In this document: positions 26,801-34,353 of the stretch, in pieces
How the letters are laid out: every line of letters starts with the position of its first letter
How positions within the stretch are numbered: position 1 is the first letter of the stretch
Source: Mycolicibacterium sp. 018/SC-01/001
GTDB lineage: Bacteria; Actinomycetota; Actinomycetes; Mycobacteriales; Mycobacteriaceae
Length of the DNA: 64,000 bases
Direction of reading: 5' to 3'
Assembly: GCF_007096635.1 (NCBI RefSeq)
Contig: NZ_VKAA01000024.1
Location: 19,366-83,365, forward strand
Notes under the pieces: generated by a model
The model's database searches: none
What the model was told of the DNA's origin: nothing
What the model saw: the letters and a program-made list of their open reading frames with translations, nothing else
Position numbers and translations under genes: made by a program

Positions 26801-27477
26801 GCCTGCTGCAGCTGATCGACAGCCGCAACTGGCGCGACGACGCCGACCTGGCCGAGGTCTACACGGCGTGGGGTGGGTTCGCCTACGGTCGGGGTCTCGA
26901 GGGTACGCCGGCCGCGGACGACATGAACCGGGCCTATCGGCGAATTGCCGTGGCCGCCAAGAACACCGACACCCGTGAGCACGACATCGCCGACTCCGAC
27001 GACTACTTCCAGTATCACGGTGGCATGGTCGCCACGGTGCGCGCGCTGACCGGTACTGCACCGGCGGCATACATCGGCGACAACACGCGACCTGATGCGG
27101 TGCGCACGCGCACACTGTCGGAGGAGACGACCCGGGTGTTCCGCGCCCGGGTCGTCAACCCGCGCTGGATGAACGCGATGCGCAGGCACGGCTACAAGGG
27201 TGCGTTCGAGATGGCGGCCACGGTGGACTACCTGTTCGGTTACGACGCCACCGCCGGTGTGATGGCGGACTGGATGTACGAACAACTCTCGCAGAGTTAC
27301 GTGCTCGACGACGAGAACCGCAAGTTCATGGACGAGTCCAATCCGTGGGCACTGCACGGCATGGCCGAGCGCCTGCTGGAGGCGGCCGGCCGCGGCATGT
27401 GGGCGGCACCCGAGCAGGCCACGCTCGACGCCCTGCGGCAGGTGCTGCTGGAGACCGAGGGCGATCTGGAGGGCTGA
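23899..27477 (+). CDS. cobN: Aerobic cobaltochelatase subunit CobN
   Basis: CobN is the large, tetrapyrrole-binding subunit of the ATP-dependent cobaltochelatase that inserts cobalt into hydrogenobyrinate a,c-diamide. The 1192-residue length agrees with M. tuberculosis CobN (~1194). Landmarks are VVHLGKHGNLEWLPGKTLG around residue 515, PTGRNFYSVDPKAVPS near 800, and KHHCobN/BchH-type segments such as MRRHGYKGAFEMAATVDYLFG near 1095. The GTG start (VSTVLLLSTSDTDLITA) gives the usual N-terminus. The CobS and CobT partners are not in this window. In M. tuberculosis only a toxin-antitoxin pair separates cobN and cobG; here about 6 kb does. Confidence 0.96.
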   Translation: MSTVLLLSTSDTDLITARACGAQYRWANPARLVDGELEDLLAGADVAVVRILGGYRAWEDGIDAVVASGVPAVVVSGEQAPDADLMNRSTTPAGVALQAHVYLAQGGVENLANLHAFLSDTLLMTGFGFAEPTSTPAWGVLERPARRTDGPVVAVLYYRAQHLAGNTAYVEALCDAIDGAGGVPLPVFCASLRTPAPELIDLLGTADAMITTVLAAGGATPAAVSAGGADDTWNVAHLAALDVPILQGLCLTSSRAQWEANDDGMSPLDVATQVAVPEFDGRIITVPFSFKEIDDEGLITYVADPERCARVAGLAVRHARLRSIAPAEKRVGLVFSAYPTKHARIGNAVGLDTPASAIALLGAMREAGYDVGDVPGLEAGDGDALIHALIERGGQDPDWLTETQLAGNPIRVSARDYRAWFATLPAELADAVVEHWGPPPGELFVDRSHDPDGEIVIAAMQSGNVVIMVQPPRGFGENPVAIYHDPDLPPSHHYLAAYRWLDGAFGNSFRADVVVHLGKHGNLEWLPGKTLGMSSSCGTDAALGDLPLVYPFLVNDPGEGTQAKRRAHATLIDHLIPPMARAETYGDIARLEQLLDEHSTISALDPGKLPAIRQQIWTLMRAAKMDHDLGLEDRPDEDSFDDMLLHVDGWLCEIKDVQIRDGLHILGQRPADDGELDLVLAILRARQLFGGEQTVPGLRQALGLAEDGNDDRAAVDAAEARARELVAALQDSGWDASVVDRLTDAPDVAAILRFAADEVVPRLRQTAGEIDQVLRALDGHFIPSGPSGSPLRGLVNVLPTGRNFYSVDPKAVPSRLAWETGVAMADSLLERYRADHGRWPESVGLSVWGTSAMRTAGDDIAEVLALLGVRPIWDDASRRVVDLDAIPLAELGRPRIDVTVRISGFFRDAFPHVVAMLDDAVRLVASLDEPAEDNLVRAHAAVDLAEHGDERRATTRIFGSKPGTYGAGLLQLIDSRNWRDDADLAEVYTAWGGFAYGRGLEGTPAADDMNRAYRRIAVAAKNTDTREHDIADSDDYFQYHGGMVATVRALTGTAPAAYIGDNTRPDAVRTRTLSEETTRVFRARVVNPRWMNAMRRHGYKGAFEMAATVDYLFGYDATAGVMADWMYEQLSQSYVLDDENRKFMDESNPWALHGMAERLLEAAGRGMWAAPEQATLDALRQVLLETEGDLEG

Positions 27478-27483
27478 GCCCGC

Positions 27484-27489
27484 TACATT
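27484..27489 (+). promoter_or_regulatory. -10 box for leaderless PPOX gene
   Basis: TACATT fits TANNNT and ends 6 nt before the ATG at 27496, close behind the cobN stop. This makes the ATG, rather than the GTG three bases earlier, the likely first codon of a leaderless mRNA. Confidence 0.5.
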
Positions 27490-27495
27490 TGTGTG

Positions 27496-27876
27496 ATGCC
27501 CGTGACGTTCGCCGAGGTCGCCAAGTCCGAATACATCCTGCTCACGACGTTCACCAAGGACGGCCGGCCCAAGCCGACCGCGATCTGGGCGGCGCCGGCG
27601 GGGGACAAGCTGATCGCCATCACCCAGGAGAAGTCGTGGAAGGTCAAGCGCATCCGCAACACCTCCCGGGTCACGATCGCGCCCTGCGACCGAGGCGGCA
27701 AACCCAAAGGTGAGGCCGTAGAGGCCACGGCGCGCATCCTCGACAAGTCCGCCAACGCGGCGACCTACGACGCGCTCGGCAAGCGCTACGGCCTGCTGGG
27801 CAAGGCGTTCAACTTCTTCTCCAAACTGCGCGGCGGCATGGACAAGAACGTCACAGTCGAGTTGGCGGCGAGCTGA
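27496..27876 (+). CDS. PPOX class F420-dependent family protein (Rv2061 type), copy 1
   Basis: The 126-residue product has the split-barrel fold of F420- or flavin-binding oxidoreductases. The diagnostic opening YILLTTFTKDGRPKPTAIW and SWKVKRIRNTSRVTIAPCD match the Rv2061 family, which also follows cobN in M. tuberculosis. A paralogue follows after 3 bp. Its substrate is unknown and F420 use is a family-level inference. Confidence 0.87.
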   Translation: MPVTFAEVAKSEYILLTTFTKDGRPKPTAIWAAPAGDKLIAITQEKSWKVKRIRNTSRVTIAPCDRGGKPKGEAVEATARILDKSANAATYDALGKRYGLLGKAFNFFSKLRGGMDKNVTVELAAS

Positions 27877-27879
27877 CCC

Positions 27880-28278
27880 ATGGCACCCACCTTCGACGAC
27901 GTCTACCGCGAGAAGTACCTGCTGCTGACCACGTTCACCAAGGACGGCCGCCCCAAGCCCACCCCCGTCTGGGGTGTCCCGCATGAGGGCAAACTGCTCA
28001 TCAGCACCGACGACGGATCGTGGAAAACCAAGCGCATCAACAACACTCCGCGCGTGACGATCCAGAAGTGCGGTGTCCTGGGCAAGCCGAAGGGCGAACC
28101 CGTGGAGGCCGTCGCCCGCAACCTGCCCAAATCAGAGACCCGCCGCGTGTTCGACCTGGTGACCCGGCGGTACTGGTACCACGCCTGGTGGTGGATCCCG
28201 CAGGCCATCATCCGCGGCGGCGTCGAGAAGGTGCACGCCGCGATCGAGGTGACCGCCCCGCCCGCCGGGACCCGGTGA
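27880..28278 (+). CDS. PPOX class F420-dependent family protein (Rv2061 type), copy 2
   Basis: This 132-residue paralogue of the preceding gene shares YLLLTTFTKDGRPKPTPVW and SWKTKRINNTPRVTIQKC. Its C-terminal half has diverged: the first copy ends with FFSKLRGGMDKNVTVEL, whereas this one has a tryptophan-rich YWYHAWWWIPQAI helix that could touch the membrane. The 3-bp spacing indicates one transcript and a local duplication. Confidence 0.85.
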   Translation: MAPTFDDVYREKYLLLTTFTKDGRPKPTPVWGVPHEGKLLISTDDGSWKTKRINNTPRVTIQKCGVLGKPKGEPVEAVARNLPKSETRRVFDLVTRRYWYHAWWWIPQAIIRGGVEKVHAAIEVTAPPAGTR

Positions 28279-28324
28279 CGCTGGCAGCGAGGAACCCAAC
28301 GCGCTCCCCGGACGTTGACCGGAC

Positions 28325-28828
28325 ATGGCGATGAGGCTCTTCGTGCTCTACGTGGTGGTCGAGATGGCCGTCCTCGTGGCGCTGACCGCGACGATCGGGT
28401 TCGGCTGGACCGTGCTGCTGGTCGCGGGCGCGTTTCTGCTCGGCCTCGCGCTGGCCGGCTCCCAACTGCGCAGGCAGTTGCGCCGCCTGCAGTCCGGGCT
28501 CACCCCCGGCAACGCCGCCGGAGTGGTCACCGACAGCGCTCTGATGGCGCTCGGTACCGTGCTGGTCGTGATCCCCGGGCTGGCAAGTTCCGTCGTCGGC
28601 GCACTGCTGCTGCTTCCTCCCACGCGCTCGCTCGCGCGACCCGTCGTCACCGCGATGGCCGCCCGCCGGGCGCCGCTGATCGTCGGCGCCGGGACCGCCA
28701 CACGATTCGCCTACCGGCCCGCGCGGACCGACTACATCGACGGTGAGGTCATCGACGTCGTCGACGACACGACCGGCCCCGCCGACATGGGTTGGCCTCA
28801 GGCCGAACGCCGCCGTCTGCCGGAGTGA
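28325..28828 (+). CDS. fxsA: FxsA family membrane protein
   Basis: The 167-residue protein has an N-terminal pair of membrane helices (LFVLYVVVEMAVLVALTATIG, then TVLLVAGAFLLGLALAGSQL) and a further hydrophobic segment LMALGTVLVVIPGLASSVVGALLLLPP with the G-x-x-L-L-L-P-P motif of FxsA. FxsA proteins are cytoplasmic-membrane proteins named for suppression of phage F exclusion; their normal role is unclear. The C-terminal tail is acidic. It overlaps the amidohydrolase gene by four bases and corresponds in position to Rv2053c. Confidence 0.87.
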   Translation: MAMRLFVLYVVVEMAVLVALTATIGFGWTVLLVAGAFLLGLALAGSQLRRQLRRLQSGLTPGNAAGVVTDSALMALGTVLVVIPGLASSVVGALLLLPPTRSLARPVVTAMAARRAPLIVGAGTATRFAYRPARTDYIDGEVIDVVDDTTGPADMGWPQAERRRLPE

Positions 28829-30423
28829 GCGCCACCCGTCTCCTGATCGGTGGGCGCATCCACAGCCCCGCCATGCCCGACGCGACAGCGATGGCGGTCC
28901 GCGACGGGGTCATCGCCTGGCTGGGCACCGACGCCGTCGGTCGTGACCAGTTTCCCGAGGCTGACATCGTCGACCTCGACGGCGCATTCGTCGCTCCCGC
29001 ATTCGTCGACAGCCACGTCCACGTCACGGCCACCGGCCTGAGCCTGACCGGCCTGGACCTGCGGGCGGCCACGTCCCGCCGGCAGTGCGTCGACCTGATC
29101 GCCGCCTACGCCCGCTCACATCCCGAGGGCGTGCTGTGGGCCCACGGCTGGGACGAGTCCGGCTGGCCCGAGCCGACGCCGCCGACCGTCGAGGAGGTCG
29201 ACGCCGCCGTCGGCCCGGACCGGATGGCCTACCTCGCCCGGGTGGACGCGCACTCCGCGATCGCCTCGACGGCGCTGCAGCGCGCTGCGGGCGTCTCGGG
29301 ACGGGGTCCGCTGACCGCCGACGAGCACCACCGCGTGCGTCGCGTCGCCCGCGAACACCTGACCGTCGCCCAGCGCGACGCCGCCCGCCGCGCGGCGCTC
29401 GATCTCGCCGCGTCCCGCGGCATCGTCGCCGTCCACGAATGCGCCGGGCCGGAGATCGGCGGGCTCGACGACTGGCGGGAGCTGCGGGCCATGTCGCACG
29501 GCGTCGACGTGATCGGCTACTGGGGTGAGGCCGTCGACTCCGCCGACGCCGCCCGCGCTCTGATCGCCGAGACGGGTGCGGCGGGACTCGCCGGTGACCT
29601 GTTCGTCGACGGCGCCCTCGGGTCACGCACGGCCTGGCTGCACGAGCCGTACTCCGATGCTCCACGAGGATGCGCCGCGCTGTACGGCAACACCTACCTG
29701 ACCACCGACGCGATCACCGCACACCTGATGGCATGCACCGAGGGCGGCATCACCGCCGGCTTCCACGTCATCGGCGACGCCGCCGTCACCGCGGTCGTCG
29801 AGGCTCTCGGCGCGGTCGTCGACGAGCTCGGCAGTGTGGCGGTGGCGCGCTGCGGGCACCGCCTCGAACACGTGGAGATGGTCACCGAGGAGCAGGCGGC
29901 GCAGCTCGGCCGGTGGGGTGTGATCGCCAGCTTGCAACCCGCCTTCGACGCCCTGTGGGGCGGTGACGACGGGATGTACGCCCAGCGTGTGGGGCGTTCC
30001 CGGGCGTCGGGGATGAACAACTTCGCGCTGTTAGCATCCCAAGGCGTGCCCCTCGCTTTCGGGTCCGATTCCCCGGTGACCGACATGGATCCCTGGTTGG
30101 CGGTGCGCGCGGCCACCACCCACCGCACGCCCGGCAGCGCCGTCTCGGCGCGCGCCGCGTTCGCTGCGGCCACCCGGGGCGCGTGGCGGGCCGGTGGCGT
30201 GCGCGACGGTGTGACGGGCACCTTGGTGCCCGGGGCGCCCGCCTCGTACGCCGTCTGGGACGCCGACGAGTTCGACGTGGCCGCCCCCGCCGACGCGGTG
30301 CAGCGGTGGTCCACCGATCCCCGGTCCCGGGTGCCCGTGTTGCCCCGGCTGGACGGGCCGGCGCCGCGGTGCCGCCAGACGGTGCATCGAGGCACGATCC
30401 TTCATGGCTCCCCCCATGACTGA
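28825..30423 (+). CDS. Amidohydrolase family protein (YtcJ-like)
   Basis: The 532-residue protein is a metal-dependent amidohydrolase of the YtcJ/amidohydrolase-3 group. The first metal motif is FVDSHVHVTATG, later ligands are in GFHVIGDAAV and CGHRLEHVEMV, and the final catalytic Asp is in FGSDSPVTDMDP. The composite beta-sandwich is formed by the N-terminal LLIGGRIHSP and C-terminal LVPGAPASYAVWD segments. It starts at GTG inside the fxsA stop and overlaps lnt by 20 bases, so fxsA-amidohydrolase-lnt-ppm1 form one operon. The position matches Rv2052c. Confidence 0.87.
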   Translation: MSATRLLIGGRIHSPAMPDATAMAVRDGVIAWLGTDAVGRDQFPEADIVDLDGAFVAPAFVDSHVHVTATGLSLTGLDLRAATSRRQCVDLIAAYARSHPEGVLWAHGWDESGWPEPTPPTVEEVDAAVGPDRMAYLARVDAHSAIASTALQRAAGVSGRGPLTADEHHRVRRVAREHLTVAQRDAARRAALDLAASRGIVAVHECAGPEIGGLDDWRELRAMSHGVDVIGYWGEAVDSADAARALIAETGAAGLAGDLFVDGALGSRTAWLHEPYSDAPRGCAALYGNTYLTTDAITAHLMACTEGGITAGFHVIGDAAVTAVVEALGAVVDELGSVAVARCGHRLEHVEMVTEEQAAQLGRWGVIASLQPAFDALWGGDDGMYAQRVGRSRASGMNNFALLASQGVPLAFGSDSPVTDMDPWLAVRAATTHRTPGSAVSARAAFAAATRGAWRAGGVRDGVTGTLVPGAPASYAVWDADEFDVAAPADAVQRWSTDPRSRVPVLPRLDGPAPRCRQTVHRGTILHGSPHD

Positions 30424-32125
30424 GGCCACCGACCGCGAACCCCAACCCGAAACCGTCACCACCGAGGCGCCGCCTCGACTCCGTCGGTTCGGCCGCGCTG
30501 TGCTGGATCGCCTGCCTCAGCTGACCGCGGCGCTGTTCGGCGGGCTGATGCTGTGTCTGAGTTTCCCGCCGTTCGGGTGGTGGCCGTTGGCGATCACCGC
30601 GTTCGCGGCGCTGGGCTGGCTGCTGACGCTGCGGTCCACCAGCGCCAAGGGCGGGTTCGGTTACGGCCTGCTCTTCGGCCTCGCGTTCTATGTTCCGCTG
30701 CTGCCGTGGATCAGCGGTCTGGTGGGCCCGCTGCCGTGGCTCGCGCTCAGCGCAGTCGAGGCGCTGTTCCCCGCGCTGTTCGGCCTCGCCGCGATCCTGA
30801 CGCGCCGTGTGCCCGGCTGGCCCCTGTGGTTCGCGGGGCTGTGGTGCGCCCAGGAGTGGCTGAAGTCGACGGTGCCGTTCGGAGGCTTCCCGTGGGGTGT
30901 GGTCGGTTACTCGCAGACGCAGAGCCCGGTCTTGCCGCTGGCCTACATCGGTGGCGCACCCCTGGTCTCGTTCGGCGTGGCGCTGGTCGGTTTCGGTCTC
31001 GCTGCGCTGGTGATCGAGATCGTGAGGTGGTGGCGCAGCGACGCGGCCGCGCGCGCGGCTGCCCCGCCGGCGGTGGTGCTGCCGGGCCTGTGCGTCGCGG
31101 TGGTGATCCTCGCCGCCGCCCTGGCGTGGCCGCACGTTCGCAAGTCCGGTGCGACCGTCGGCGACGAACCGCCCGTCACGGTCGCCGTCGTGCAGGGCAA
31201 CGTGCCTCGGCTGGGTCTCGACTTCAACGCCCAGCGCCGCGCGGTGCTCGACAACCATGTCACCGAGACGATGCGATTGGCGGACGACGTGCGAGCGGGC
31301 CGGGCGCCGCAGCCGATGGTGGTGATCTGGCCCGAGAACTCCTCGGACATCGATCCGCTCGCCAATGCCGATGCGGCTGCCGAGATCTCTGCGGCTGCTG
31401 CGGCGATCCGGGCGCCGATCCTGGTGGGGGGCGTGCTGGCCGCGCCCGGCTACCGGCGCGACAACCCGGTGTCGACGAACTCGGTGATCGTCTGGAACCC
31501 CGACACCGGACCCGCCGACCGGCACGACAAGCAGATCATCCAGCCGTTCGGCGAGTACCTGCCGTGGCGCAGCTTCTTCAGCAAGCTCTCGCCGTATGCC
31601 GAGCGGGCCGGATACTTCGTGCCTGGCCACGGTGACGGCGTCGTGCGCGCGGCCGGCATTCCGATCGGAGTCACCACCTGCTGGGAGGTGATCTTCGACC
31701 GCGCCGCGCGCGAGGCCGTCCGCAGCGGTGCGCAGATGCTGGCCGTCCCCAGCAACAACGCGACGTTCGACGAGGCGATGAGCGACCAGCAGCTCGCATT
31801 CGCTCGGTTGCGGGCCGTCGAGCACGATCGCTACGTCGTGGTGTCGGGCACCGTCGGTGTCAGCGCCGTGATCTCACCGGCCGGTCGCGAGCTCGCACGC
31901 ACGCAGTTCTTCGAGGCTGCCCACCTGGATCAACAGATCCGGCTGAAGACGTCGCTGACCCCGGCGACACGCTTCGGTCCGTACATCGAGGCGGTGCTGG
32001 CGGGCATCGGTGTTGCAGGACTTCTGGCGGCCATGCTGCACAATGTTCTGTTCGTGGCCCGTTCCGGGCCATCCTGGATCAAGCGTCGGATGTCGACGTC
32101 CGAGAACGGCAAAGGAGCCTCATGA
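30404..32125 (+). CDS. lnt: Apolipoprotein N-acyltransferase Lnt (Ppm2)
   Basis: Lnt adds the third acyl chain to lipoproteins in the membrane. The 573-residue protein has an N-terminal block of about six membrane helices and an extracytoplasmic nitrilase-like domain. The catalytic triad is visible: Glu in IWPENSS (residue 311), Lys in HDKQIIQPFGEYLPW and Cys in TTCWEVIF (residue 426). A final helix precedes a basic tail. Either ATG 30404 or ATG 30416 may be used. In M. tuberculosis this domain is fused to Ppm1; here the genes are separate but overlap by four bases. Confidence 0.95.
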   Translation: MAPPMTEATDREPQPETVTTEAPPRLRRFGRAVLDRLPQLTAALFGGLMLCLSFPPFGWWPLAITAFAALGWLLTLRSTSAKGGFGYGLLFGLAFYVPLLPWISGLVGPLPWLALSAVEALFPALFGLAAILTRRVPGWPLWFAGLWCAQEWLKSTVPFGGFPWGVVGYSQTQSPVLPLAYIGGAPLVSFGVALVGFGLAALVIEIVRWWRSDAAARAAAPPAVVLPGLCVAVVILAAALAWPHVRKSGATVGDEPPVTVAVVQGNVPRLGLDFNAQRRAVLDNHVTETMRLADDVRAGRAPQPMVVIWPENSSDIDPLANADAAAEISAAAAAIRAPILVGGVLAAPGYRRDNPVSTNSVIVWNPDTGPADRHDKQIIQPFGEYLPWRSFFSKLSPYAERAGYFVPGHGDGVVRAAGIPIGVTTCWEVIFDRAAREAVRSGAQMLAVPSNNATFDEAMSDQQLAFARLRAVEHDRYVVVSGTVGVSAVISPAGRELARTQFFEAAHLDQQIRLKTSLTPATRFGPYIEAVLAGIGVAGLLAAMLHNVLFVARSGPSWIKRRMSTSENGKGAS

Positions 32126-32919
32126 GCGTCCCCGGCAACCCCGGTGGCCAGGAAGCCGGCCCGGAAGCTGTGGCGAAACCCAGCGCACGCACCCTGGTGA
32201 TCATTCCGACGTACAACGAGCGCGACAATCTGCTGAAGATCGTCGGCCGAGTCAACGAGGCGGCGCCGCAGGTGCACGTGTTGATTGTCGACGACGGCAG
32301 CCCCGACGGCACCGGCGCGCTCGCCGACGAGCTCGCGCTGGCCGACCCCGATCGCGTGCACGTCATGCACCGCACCTCCAAAGACGGTCTCGGCGCCGCG
32401 TACCTCGCCGGTTTCGCGTGGGGGCTGAGCAGGCAGTACACCGTCCTGGTGGAGATGGACGCCGACGGCAGTCACGCCCCGGAGCAGCTGTTCCGCCTGC
32501 TCGACGCGGTCGACGCCGGCGCGGACCTGGCGATCGGCTCACGCTATGTCGAGGGCGGGGAGGTGCGTAACTGGCCGCGGCGCCGGATGGTCCTGTCCAA
32601 GACGGCCAACGGATACTCCCGCATCCTGCTGGGCGTCGGTGTCCACGACATCACCGCCGGCTACCGCGCCTACCGGCGCGAGGTACTGGAGAAGATCGAC
32701 CTCGCAGCCGTCGATTCGAAGGGGTACGGCTTCCAGGTCGACCTCACATGGCGATCGATCAACGCCGGGTTCACCGTCGTCGAGGTGCCGATCACGTTCA
32801 CCGAACGTGAGCACGGCGTGTCGAAGATGGATGGGTCGACGATCCGCGAGGCCATCGTCAAGATCGCGCAGTGGGGCTTGCGGGCCCGGCTGGACCGGGC
32901 CCGGGGCGCCGCCCGCTGA
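32122..32919 (+). CDS. ppm1: Polyprenol monophosphomannose synthase Ppm1
   Basis: Ppm1 makes polyprenyl-phosphate mannose from GDP-mannose for lipomannan, lipoarabinomannan and protein mannosylation. The 265-residue enzyme is a GT2 family member: VIIPTYNERDNL, VLIVDDGSPDGTG, the D-x-D motif in VEMDADGSH, and GFQVDLTWRSINAG. There is no membrane anchor, as expected when the Lnt partner is a separate polypeptide. AAGGAG lies 7 nt before the ATG and the start overlaps the lnt stop. Confidence 0.95.
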   Translation: MSVPGNPGGQEAGPEAVAKPSARTLVIIPTYNERDNLLKIVGRVNEAAPQVHVLIVDDGSPDGTGALADELALADPDRVHVMHRTSKDGLGAAYLAGFAWGLSRQYTVLVEMDADGSHAPEQLFRLLDAVDAGADLAIGSRYVEGGEVRNWPRRRMVLSKTANGYSRILLGVGVHDITAGYRAYRREVLEKIDLAAVDSKGYGFQVDLTWRSINAGFTVVEVPITFTEREHGVSKMDGSTIREAIVKIAQWGLRARLDRARGAAR

Positions 32920-33255
32920 TCAGCCGCGGCGGCGCGTCTTGATGATGTCGAGGCGCTCCTTGAGCAGCTCTTCGAGTTCTTCGACGGAGCGCCGCTCGAG
33001 CAGCATGTCCCAGTGGGTGCGCGGCGGCTTGACCTTCTTGGGCTCGGGCACATCGCCCTCGATGAGTGTGCCCTCCATGCCGTTGCGGCACAGCCAGGTG
33101 CCGGGGATCTCGGCGTCGTCGGCGAACGGAACGTCGAATTCCTCACCGTTGTCGGTGCGGTAGCGGGCGACCTGACGCGGCGCCAAGTCGTGGTTGCGGT
33201 CCGTCTCGTAGCTCACGGCTCCGAGGCGGCTACCCCTCAAGACACGATCAGCCAT
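32920..33255 (-). CDS. rbpA: RNA polymerase-binding protein RbpA
   Basis: RbpA binds the principal sigma factors and RNA polymerase and stabilises the open promoter complex. The 111-residue length is identical to the M. tuberculosis protein, and the landmarks MADRVLRGSRLGAVSYETDR, WLCRNGMEGTLIEG and PPRTHWDMLLERR are conserved. The ATG was chosen over an in-frame TTG two codons earlier because it gives this length and follows GAGGAG by 6 nt. The upstream sequence contains a good ECF-sigma-type promoter. Confidence 0.97.
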   Translation of the reverse strand: MADRVLRGSRLGAVSYETDRNHDLAPRQVARYRTDNGEEFDVPFADDAEIPGTWLCRNGMEGTLIEGDVPEPKKVKPPRTHWDMLLERRSVEELEELLKERLDIIKTRRRG

Positions 33256-33293
33256 CGTCAACTCCTCTTTCAGCGCTTTGGTCCGGGTGTATC

Positions 33294-33320
33294 AACGCAG
33301 AACTACTCGGCGGAGTTCCC
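33294..33320 (-). promoter_or_regulatory. SigE/SigH-type promoter upstream of rbpA
   Basis: On the minus strand GGGAAC (33320-33315) is followed by CGTT (33297-33294), giving GGAAC-N18-GTT. This matches the stress sigma factor consensus of mycobacteria (SigE/SigH) and of Streptomyces SigR, of which rbpA is a known target there. The predicted leader is about 30 nt. Confidence 0.55.
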
Positions 33321-33363
33321 GACTCGGCCCTCGATGATACCGGGATCCGGGCACCGATCGGTT

Positions 33364-33369
33364 TAGAGT
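33364..33369 (+). promoter_or_regulatory. -10 box for leaderless zinc-finger-like gene
   Basis: TAGAGT fits TANNNT and lies 6 nt before the GTG start at 33376, predicting a leaderless transcript divergent from rbpA. Confidence 0.5.
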
Positions 33370-33375
33370 CGCCCC

Positions 33376-33738
33376 GTGACCGCCACTGAAGACCGGCTGG
33401 CTCCCTCCCGCCGATCCCGCACGCGTCCGCAGATGTGCCGGTGGTGCGGCCGGGAGGTGCCGGATGCCGGGTTGGGCAGGCGGCGGCAGTACTGCCGGCA
33501 ATCCTGCCGGCAGCGCGCCTATGAACAGCGCGCCATGGTCAAAGGGTCCGCGGTCGCCGAGGACGCGGTGGTGTTGAGTGCCGAGGAGGCGTCGGTGCTC
33601 TCCGACAGGGTCTACGAGGTGCGTTGCGCGGCCGAGGACATGGCCACGGCCCTGGACGAGGGCGCGGAAGCGAGCGAACTGCGCGAGCTGTGCGACGCGG
33701 TCATGCGCGCGGCCCGTGCGGCGGACGGCTGGCGCTGA
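33376..33738 (+). CDS. Small zinc-ribbon-like conserved protein (Rv2049c position)
   Basis: The 120-residue protein starts with a basic stretch and a four-cysteine cluster CRWCGRE...RRRQYCRQSCRQRAYEQR (C-x2-C and C-x3-C about 18 residues apart), consistent with a treble-clef zinc finger. The C-terminal half is an acidic helical region (ELRELCDAVMRAARAADGW). Its place beside rbpA matches Rv2049c of M. tuberculosis. The strongly basic finger suggests nucleic-acid binding. I do not know a function. Confidence 0.75.
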   Translation: MTATEDRLAPSRRSRTRPQMCRWCGREVPDAGLGRRRQYCRQSCRQRAYEQRAMVKGSAVAEDAVVLSAEEASVLSDRVYEVRCAAEDMATALDEGAEASELRELCDAVMRAARAADGWR

Positions 33739-33774
33739 GCCGCGCGCCGCTGCCTGATCTGATACAGCTTGCGG

Positions 33775-34353
33775 GTGGACGAGTGGTTCGAGCGCAGCCC
33801 GTTCGTGGGTTTCGTTCCGTGGATCATCTACTGGCTGGTCGCTGACGGGCCCAGCACCTGGCTGTTCGGTGCGATCTGCGCGGTGCTCGCGACGGTGATC
33901 CTCGGGGTGTCGGCCGGGTTCGCCGGGGTGCGCATGCTCGACATCGTCACGGTCGTGTTCTTCACCGGCGTGACCGTGCTGGGCCTCGTCATCGGCGCAC
34001 AGGACCGCGACTGGATGGACACCTACGCCACGACGTTGTCGAGCGGGGTGCTCGCGGTGATGGCGGGGGTGTCGCTGGCCTTCGAACCGTTCACCGCGCA
34101 ATACGCGCCCGCCGGGGCGGTGCGGCAGGACTGGGAGCAGGTGCCGTTCCGCCGCGTCAACCAGGTGCTGACCCTGATGTGGGCGCTGGTGTTCGCGTTG
34201 ATCGCGGTGCTGGGCTACCTGGCGGCCACCGCGCCGGCGACGGTGTACCTCACCAAGGCCGTGATCCCGGTCGTCGTGATCGTCGGCGCCGTGGGGATGA
34301 CGCAGGCCTATCCCGCTCGGGCCCGCGACAGGGCCCGTCGGCAGAGCCTATGA
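33775..34353 (+). CDS. Integral membrane protein of unknown function
   Basis: The 192-residue protein has about six hydrophobic segments, including WIIYWLVADGPSTWLFGAIC, ATVILGVSAGFAGV, MLDIVTVVFFTGVTVLGLVI and VIPVVVIVGAVGMTQAY. The central hydrophilic part (EPFTAQYAPAGAVRQDWEQ, then VPFRRVNQVLT) resembles mycobacterial multi-pass membrane proteins of unknown role. GTG 33775 was chosen; a TTG two codons earlier is the alternative. It follows the zinc-ribbon gene by 36 bp and its stop is 2 bp from the convergent lppI. Confidence 0.7.
   Translation: MDEWFERSPFVGFVPWIIYWLVADGPSTWLFGAICAVLATVILGVSAGFAGVRMLDIVTVVFFTGVTVLGLVIGAQDRDWMDTYATTLSSGVLAVMAGVSLAFEPFTAQYAPAGAVRQDWEQVPFRRVNQVLTLMWALVFALIAVLGYLAATAPATVYLTKAVIPVVVIVGAVGMTQAYPARARDRARRQSL

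Noticed and set aside
23044..27984. A 1646-codon open frame on the minus strand opposite cobN
   Set aside because: It is the mirror of GC-rich third positions in cobN, rich in Arg, His, Gly and Val with no recognisable domain. The same holds for long antisense frames at 5560-7239, 8749-10479 and 29882-31825.
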